Assembly (NCBI GenBank): GCA_021234155.1 | Contig: JAJEKV010000020.1 | Location: 20,019,018 to 20,083,017, forward strand | DNA: 64,000 nt | Direction of reading: 5' to 3' | Source of the DNA: Isoetes taiwanensis | Taxonomy: Eukaryota > Streptophyta > Lycopodiopsida > Isoetales > Isoetaceae | In this document: piece after piece, positions 49,001 through 58,000 of the stretch | Layout: each line of letters opens with the position of its first letter | Numbering within the stretch: the first letter of the stretch is position 1 | Program-made: the position numbers and the translations under genes | Notes under the pieces: model-generated | Database searches by the model: none | Seen by the model: the letters and a program-made list of their open reading frames with translations, nothing else | What the model was told of the DNA's origin: nothing

Positions 49001-52000
49001 TTAGTGGCAGTAGGAGATTTTGAAGCAGCTGTCACTTTGCTGCTTTCCACGCCTCCTGACAATCCAAATTTTTATATTGATGCTCTTCGAGCAGTTTCTT
49101 TAGCATCAGCAGTCTCACCAGGGCTTCATGAGCTTGCTGTCAAAGTATGTTACCTGCTAGTGTTGGACTTATAAAATGCTACTATACTTATTTAACAAGA
49201 CCACAATCATTCTAGGTAATCGCAGCAAACATGGTAGGTACAGATGATTCCTTGTCAGGAACACATCTGCTTTGTGCAGTTGGACGATATCAAGAAGCAT
49301 GTTCACAGGTAACTTCACTTAATACCTGCCCTTGTTTCAGAGAACTGACAATAAGAGAGAGAAGGGAAAAAATTAGAAATCATTATGGTTATACTGCTCT
49401 TATTTTAGAAAACTCAAAGAAGAGAAAGAAAGGAAGATTTATTAACATCTACGGAAGACCCAAAGGGTCTATGAGACCATAACACATACAATATTTAAGA
49501 CCTCCAGGTGGAAAAACCTCCTGTTCTCTAAAGTATACAAACAAAAATACTAATCTAACAAACATAGTAAAAAATCTGCTCAGATAGGGTTTGATGGGGG
49601 TAGCCGATTTGTTCCCGTGACTGCTGCAAAGTAAATCATAATACCCCTTTTTTTACTTGCTCTCATGTCTCATGCTCGGCCTCTTCGCCAAAGTCACATC
49701 ATTACGGTCAAGATACTTCCTTTTCTGTGATGCCTCCACCATCATTTTATCATCATTCGACTCAGATGAAAAGAAAAGTGTTATTTCTGTTTGCTTCAAG
49801 CCCATTGGATTCTTTTGTTTGAGTGTGTTTCGTCTTTCTAGGGATAGTTAATATACAAAGTGAGACACATTTCTGATCATAATATTCCACCAGCTGCCAT
49901 AGAGATGCAGGGTCTCTAACAAGACAATGGTATCTGCCTCTATTAAGCTATTAGGTTGGGCAGGTCAAATTAAAATGTTCTTCTGATTCAACCATGTTTA
50001 GATCACACATTGGGCATTTCCGATCTTCACAATTAATACTTTTCGCCCTACTAACCTCTCATCTCCAGCTGGTGAGATGACACTCTAAACTGCCCCATAG
50101 AGTATCTCACTTTATTCGGTCCAAATATCCAGGTATGATGAAACCATCTGCTGAAATATTTAGGAAGCTATCCTTATAGAATTTCTTTTTACCAGGCAGA
50201 TCTTTGACGGGATTTACCCATGTAATTGATACATACAACTTGCAACATCTTATAACATGGTCTTACAAAATGTTAAATGTGGAATATAGGATGGAGGGAT
50301 CCCAAATATGAGTTGATACTGACATTCATAAATAGAGTCTTCATCCTTGTCAAGAAAAGTGAAAATCGGGTGAGTTCAACGTATATAAGATTGTTCATTC
50401 CGAGGTGATGCATTGACTGTCCATTTTCTGCCCTTTCTCAGCCCCCCTTGGCTGTTTTCTTCCATATTGTTAGACTTATGTGCATGATGTGTGTGATGCC
50501 GTCAGAATGCTGACCTGGCACACTGCATGCTTGTTATTGACATAGAATTTTATATAAGATATAGTCACGCCTATTGGAAGTCTATTGAATTCAATGTATT
50601 GAAGGAAATAGAGACAACAAAGGAAAATGGAGCGTCAGCTCTCTCAGAATGCTACAGAGAAGAACTACTACTCTAAGCTGACTATGACATTTATAGTAGG
50701 ATGCCATGTCAGCACAATAGGTGGCATACTATGCTGAGTCATCATAACAATGTGATATAGTAAATGTCTAACATCCCCCCTGATGACCAGCATAGCTGAA
50801 AGGAAATCTAAATCCTAACAAACAAGAACCCTAAAAGGTTTTTATTCCCCCCTGGGAATGAGCCACAGGTGCAACATGTAAGAAATTTTTCATATTGGAG
50901 AAAGTGCTGCCTGTAAGACCCTTAGTGAAACCGTCAGCGCGCTGATCCTTAGTAGAACAGTAGGAAAGTGTAAGTAACTTATTCTGCAGCTGTTCTCGAA
51001 CAAAACAGAGTTTGATGTCCATGTGCTTGATTTGTAAATGAAGCTGATAGTCCTTCGCATGTTGTATTGCTCCAAGATTGTCACAGTATATCTTTGCTGG
51101 TGTGGTTAGAATGCCAAGATCTTCAAATAAATGAACTAACCACAACATTTCCTGCACTGTGAGAGTAAGGGCTTTAATTTCTGCTTCAGTGGTACTAATA
51201 CTGTTAGAGTCTTGTTTTTGGGACTTCCAGCTGATAGGATTATCACCAAAGAAGGAAAGATAGCCTGTGAGACATTTTCTAGAGTCAATATCGGTGGAGG
51301 CCATGTCTGAATCAGAGTAAAGGACAAGTTGTGGATTAAGCACTTTAGTGTAGTGTAGACCATCTGTGGCAGTGCCTTTTAGATATGGAAGTACACGCTT
51401 TGTTGCCTTCCAATGTGATTGTTTGGGATGTGTCATAAAGCGAGACAAGACTCCAACGGCATAGACAATATCAGGTCGAGGAGTATAAAGATATAGGAGT
51501 GCTCCAACTAATTGTCTATACAATGTAGAATCCACATCTTCTTATGCAGGCTCGAATACTAGCTTTTGACCCAAGTCAGATGGTGTTGGAGATGTATTGC
51601 AGTCTGCCATATGGAATTTCTCCAAAATTTCTGAGAGGTATTTTTGTTGAGACAGTGAGATACCTGTATGATTCTGCCAGACTTCTATTCCAAGACAATA
51701 GTGCATGAGCCCTAGATCTGTAACCTCAAAATGATTTTTAAGAAGACATTTTGTAGAAAGGTTAAGATCAGCGGCATCCCCCGTCATAATCGTGTCATCC
51801 ACATACAAGAGTATTATAGAAACCAAATCCCCTTGAAATTTGAAATATAAATTTGGATCTGCTCTTGATCTTTGGTACTCCATATCCGTAATGAATGTAT
51901 TGATCTTCATATTCCAACAGCGTGGTGCTCGTTTCAAGCCATAGATGCTTTTCTTGAGCTTGCAAACATAATTAGGTTGATTTTGATCTACAAATCCCGG

Positions 52001-55000
52001 CGGCTGCTGCATATACAGTTCTTCTTGTAAATCTCCATTTAGAAATGCAGATTTGAAATCCATTTGATAGATGGGCCAACTTTTCTGTGCTGCCAAAGAG
52101 ATAACAGCTTGCATAGTGTCCAATCTTACCACAGGTGCAAATACTTCGTTGTAATCAAAACCTTCATCTTGTGTGTACCCTTTAGCCACCAGTCTAGCTT
52201 TGTGTTTAGATAGTGTGCCATCTGAGTGATATTTCGTACGAAAGATCCACTTAGCTCCAATAATATTGTGATCTGCTGGTTTTGGAACTAGTTCCCAAGT
52301 TCCTTGCTTAGAAAGCATGGACAATTCTTCTTTCATAGCTTGCTGCCAGTGAGCATGTTTTGCTGCTTGAGAATAGGTAAGCGGATCACGTTCATGTAAT
52401 ACCTTAGCCATCAATGCATAATTACAGAATGTATAATTTGCATTACTGGAACGTTGTAAAGAGGCTATTCGAGCAGACCTGTGTGGTAGTATAGCAGAAA
52501 GGTGATCCGCAGTACTTTGAAAATCAACACTAGGTTCAACATCTTCAGATATGGCAGGAGATATAGCAGGTTCAACATAATCAGTGGGTACAAAATTGTC
52601 ATAAGCATTGGAGATTGTTGGGGCAATTTGAACATCTGAACTTAATGGAAGAAGCACTGTTTTTGAGGAGGAACTGATAGATGGTTCGATAGTGAGTGGC
52701 TGAGATGTAACCTGAGAGGAATGGTCATCCAAGAGATTGCAAATAACTTTGTCATAATCTGTCTTGTCTAGCTGATAAAAATCTGATGAATAGACTGCAT
52801 CCTCCACAAAAATCATACTTCGCGAAGCAAAAACTCTGTTTGAAATAGGATCATAACACCGCCATGCTTTCATATTTGTTGTATATCCTATAAATATGAC
52901 CTTGAGAGACCTGTCAGACAGTTTGCCATTCTTTTGTAATATCTCACGAGGGAATGCAGCATAGCCCAGGCAGCCAAATATCTTAAAATGAGAGACATCA
53001 GGTTTACGACCATACAACACCTCAAAAGGTGTTTTTAGGAATAAAGACTTGGTTGGCGCTCTATTGGAGATATATACTGCAGTGACAACAGCTTCAGCCC
53101 AAAAAACAGGTGGTAATTGTTTGTACTTCAGCATACTCCGAGTGAGAGCCATAATAGTTCTGTTTTTGCGCTCAGCAACTCCGTTTTGAGGATGTGCATA
53201 TGGGACAATCAACTCCCTGTGTACTCCTCTGGATTTCAGAAAATCTTCAAATTCTTGAGATAAGTATTCTTTGGCATTGTCAGACCTCAATGCCTTGATT
53301 GTTGTAGAAAATTCATTTTCCACAAGCTTACTGAAATTTTTGTAAATGGAAAATACTTGAGACTTGAATTTGATTGGATATATCCACGTATATCTACTAA
53401 AGTCATCAACAAATATGACAAAGTACCTGCTGCCCGATAGTGACTCAAGTGATAAGTAGCATATATCCGAATGAATCAATTGAAGAGGCGAAGTGGCACG
53501 AAATTGAGCATAGTCTGGAAAAGATTCTTGAACTTGCTTTCCAAGACTGCAGGCTGAACATTTTAAGTCTTGTTCTTTAAGAAGTGGTAATCCATTTACT
53601 ATTTGATGTTTGGATGCTGTTGCTAAGGCAGAGATACCCATATGTCCATATCGTGCATGCCATAGAGATTCTTGAGTACTAGAGACTGCTGCTGTATATG
53701 AACTTGCTGAATCGTTGGTTGGAGATTTCTTTTGCAGCATATATAGCCCATCTGAGTTAAGAATTCCTTGTGCAATAGGTCCAAGTTTTTGAAGATCAAT
53801 GTAAACCAGTGGATTTTTTTGAAGAATGTGAACAAATCCTCCTGTGAACAGTACTGACAGCCCCAATTTCTTATCAAATTCACTAACACTTAGCAAATTG
53901 ACAAGTAATCCAGGTACTAATATCACATCCTCCAACTTGAAAGTGAGGCAATTGTCTGTAGGAAGACTAACAGTACCTTTGCCAACTGATTTTTCTTCAG
54001 TCCCATCTGCCATTCTGACTAAAGTCTTATCATAAGACTTTAAAGTCTGAAAGACAGCAGAATTTCCAGCAAGATGCTTAGTAGCTCCAGAATCAACTAA
54101 CCAAACATCATCACTTGCTAAATTTTCCGTAACAAGGTTGAGGAATTGCCTTTCCAGTATATCAATATCAATATGAGAAACATGGGCAGCAACTTCAGGT
54201 GGAGAAACAATTTCTGGTGATGGAGCATGAGGAGATGGCTTATCTTTGCAAAATTGGACAAACTCTCTCTTGAGTTTTCTGCAGTTGCGTTTCATATGAC
54301 CTTTTACACCACAATACCAGCAAGTAAATGGCTCTTTGCTAGAATTAGACTCAGATCCAGAGGTAGACCTTTTCTGAAATTGATTGGAAGTGGTAGAAGT
54401 GGACTTAACCTTGGAATAATGTGCTGCTTCTTGCTGGGACAACTTCTTGCACTCCAGTTCAGCATCATATAATTGCTGCTGTAATTGATGAAAGGTGATG
54501 TGGATTTTTGGCTGCAATGTATAAAATTGTTTGACATGTTGATATTCTGCTGATAATCCATTCAAAGCATACAAGATTAGCTTGATTTCATCCATTTGAC
54601 CACCAGCTCCAAAGTACTTCTCTTGTAAGGCCTTCAACTGTTGTAAATAATCCCTCATATTTGCACAATCAGCCAATCTGAGGTTATCCATTTTGCCTTG
54701 TAGAGATAATTGTTTGCCATCTCCTTGATGAACACATGTAGTTTGAAGAAATTCATAAGCCTTCTTGAAAGCCTTGCAATCTCTTATGTCTCTCATAAAT
54801 TCTGGAGAGATACATGCCCTTAAGTGATTTAGAGCATAGAAATCCTTCTTCAGTTCTGCTGGAGTGAGAGGATTCTAGGTGCTCTCAAGAACCTCACCCA
54901 GATCTTTGAGATTCAAGTTTGTTTGAAAGGCATCTTTCCAAGTAAAATAATTGTCCCCATCTAATACTGGATGCTGGAAATATTTCCATGGATCTTGACT

Positions 55001-58000
55001 AACTGCCATTGTGAAGATCAGAGAATAGAGAAAGCAATTAGATCCAGTGAATCTTGCCAAAAAGAACACTGATCTGTAAGAAATTATGGATAATCTTGCA
55101 AATCCTCAGAAAATTCCGACGTGAAGAATCCGTCGTGAAGAATCCGACGTGAAGTGTGAAAAATCCGACGTGAAGTATGAAGTGTGAACATCAACAAAAC
55201 AATGAAGAAATTCGACGTGACGAAATTCGGCGTCGATCAAACATAATCCGGACCAATGCGGCACAATCCGGCACAATCCGGCAACTCTGAGACAAAAACG
55301 TCTCGAAACCCTTGTTCTTGAGACAAAAACCGTCTCGAAACCCTTGTTCTTGCAGATTCGGCAAAAACTAATCACCGTTCTTCTGATTCAAGAAATCCTG
55401 GTCTTGATCACTAGCACCAGCAATTTCGACCCATTCTTAGAAGAATCCAGCTCCAAATCAATGCTGACTCTCTCCTCCAATCAGGCTCTGATACCATGAA
55501 AGTCTATTGAATTCAATGTATTGAAGGAAATAGAGACAACAAAGGAAAATGGAGCGTCAGCTCTCTCAGAATGCTACAGAGAAGAACTACTACTTTAAGC
55601 TGACTATGACATTTATAGTAGGATGCCATGTCAGCACAATAGGTGGCATACTATGCTGAGTCATCATAACAATGTGATATAGTAAATGTCTAACACCTAT
55701 CTGTAGTTAGTCTCTAGTACCCCTGATAGTACTCTGTGGCATTCACGCTCTGGCCATTCCAGTTTTCAAAGGCTTTTAGAAATGGAACGTCATGCTGTCA
55801 AATCTTGTCCATGGTTTACAATTACAGCCATATGCCAAATTGGGTGTTTGTCCATCATGTGCCTTGGGTAAGCTTCACTGTCAATCTTTTCCACATTTTG
55901 CCATTGGTGCTACACAAATTCTTGAGTTGATACATTCTGATGTTTGTGGTCCTTTTCCCTTCTCTTTTGGGGGTTCTTCCTAATTCTTATTATTCATTGA
56001 TGATTACACAAGGTATGCCTTTACCTATCTATTGAAAAAGAAATCTGAGGTATTTGATATTTTTAAAGCTTCCGCAAACTTGTTGAAACTCAAATTGGCC
56101 TTCCTATTAAGATTTTACGTACTGACAATGGTGGTGAATATAAATCCAAAGCTTTTCAGGCTCTTTGCACAGAACATGGTATTCACCATGAGTTTACTGT
56201 ACCCGACACACCACAGGTTATTGACATAGAATTTTATATAAGATATAGTCACGCCTATCTGTAGTTAGTCTCTTTTCCAAGAGCTCGTAAGTTATGGCTG
56301 GGAGTTAGCATCTAATTTGCCTTGATTTAGTAAGAAATCTATTGAAGGAGCAAGCTGGGAGAAGAGTCGGACAGGAAAATGATTGTACACAAAGGCTGAT
56401 CACTCTCTTTCATTGGAGGTGATAATGATAACAAACGGAAGTCAGGTTCCCTTCCTGGACCATCTCATCCGATCTCAAAAGGAGTAACCATGAAAATGTC
56501 TAGAAGACAAAAGAACACATGTGAAAGTGCCTTTTGTGAAAGCAGCGTGCCGATGGGACTTGGGACACTAGCTTGCATGGCCTGTGCATTTTTCATTTCA
56601 GATGCTAGCTTCTTCAGGGATTCTTGAAGGACCTCTAAAGACTGTAATGCTGCAAAATAAGAGGAGGCACTTGATGCTTTAATTCTTTCTCCTCTTCTTT
56701 GAGGCTATCAAGAGATTCAATGGCTTTCTCAACATCAAGAGCAAACCACCCAAATTCTATAATCACTTGGACAGCCTATGCGTGCAATGCATTGTTAAAT
56801 CACATTGGGCATAACATATTGGAAGTCATTTCTGAATAGACTGCTCAAGCATGCATCTCTTGCAGCTTGTAAAATCCCAGTTGTGACATGAATGTTGACG
56901 ACATTTCACGGGCAGTAAAACTTCAAAAAAATGGAGCACTGATTTGCTCCCTGCCTGGATCTTCCTACCAGCTTGAACAAATAATGTTTTTCCAACCAAG
57001 AGCATTTGGCAGACATGAGTGCCTGTTAAAAGAAGCAAATACCCAACTTTGAACAAATAATGTTTTTCCAACCAAGAGCATTTGGCAGACATGAGTGCCT
57101 GTTAAAAGAAGCAAATACCCAACTTTAAGATTCTCCATTAAACTGGCTTACATAGTTACCAGGCCGAGTTTGCTTTGGAAAAGCTTTCTTCACATAATTG
57201 TCATACATTTTCCCAGATTGGTCGAAATTTGGACATCTGGCATTTCATTTGGTATGGATTTCTTGACTGCAATTCAACTCTGGAGTTGGGTTCGCATCTC
57301 ATGATTGGAATTAGTTCCCTCCCCCTCCTTGTTGTCATGTGACGAAATTGGAAAAGGTTGTGGTCGTATCACATGGCAATTATTCAACATGGAAGATCTT
57401 CATGAAGAAACTTCTTCAATGCAATGGTTACTGGGAAATTGCAAGTGGGAAGCACCTATTGCATGCACAACAATTTGCTAGGTAATTGCCTCAATTCAAA
57501 AGATCCACAAAGGTTTGATTTACTAGTGGGAAGCCTTGGCTGATATTTGATAAGGAGGTGTATCCCTGGTCTCTGATAAATTTTCTACTTGCGACAAATT
57601 ATAGGACTTTTTAAGCTCAGATTTGAACAAGGTGGCTGCTCTATCTACCAATTCCTGAAATTGATGATAATTCTCATCTGTTGGCACCTCTTGGGATGAG
57701 TTTTCAGGTCTAACAAATGACAGTTCGAGGTGCCATCTAGTATTGCTTGTGCCGCCCAAGATAGTCTGAGTTTCTTTGCCAGAATATCTTGCAGAACATA
57801 ATACTACCAGATTGTCAGCTTTATAACAGTGAAAAGGGAATATCAAACTCTAGAACAGCTAAATTTCTATTTGCATAATCTTTTTCAAGTCACCTAGACC
57901 AAGTTGCAAGAGGCATCATACAGCCATTGGAAGTGTCTTCTATGATGATATTCTCGAGACTGCCGTTATTCCTTTATTGTTGGCAGTTAGTTTAGATCAA

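Larger units (their letters stand above)
50575..55695 (-). mobile_element. Nearly intact Ty1/Copia retrotransposon, 5,121 bp
   Basis: The LTRs of 199 bp (50575-50773 and 55497-55695) differ at only two positions by eye. CCTAT flanks it on both sides (50570-50574 and 55696-55700). The minus-strand primer site TGGTATCAGAGC (55496-55485) directly follows the 5' LTR. One polyprotein frame fills the interior. Near-identical LTRs mean a recent insertion. It sits in WDR11 intron 17, antisense to the gene. Confidence 0.95.
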
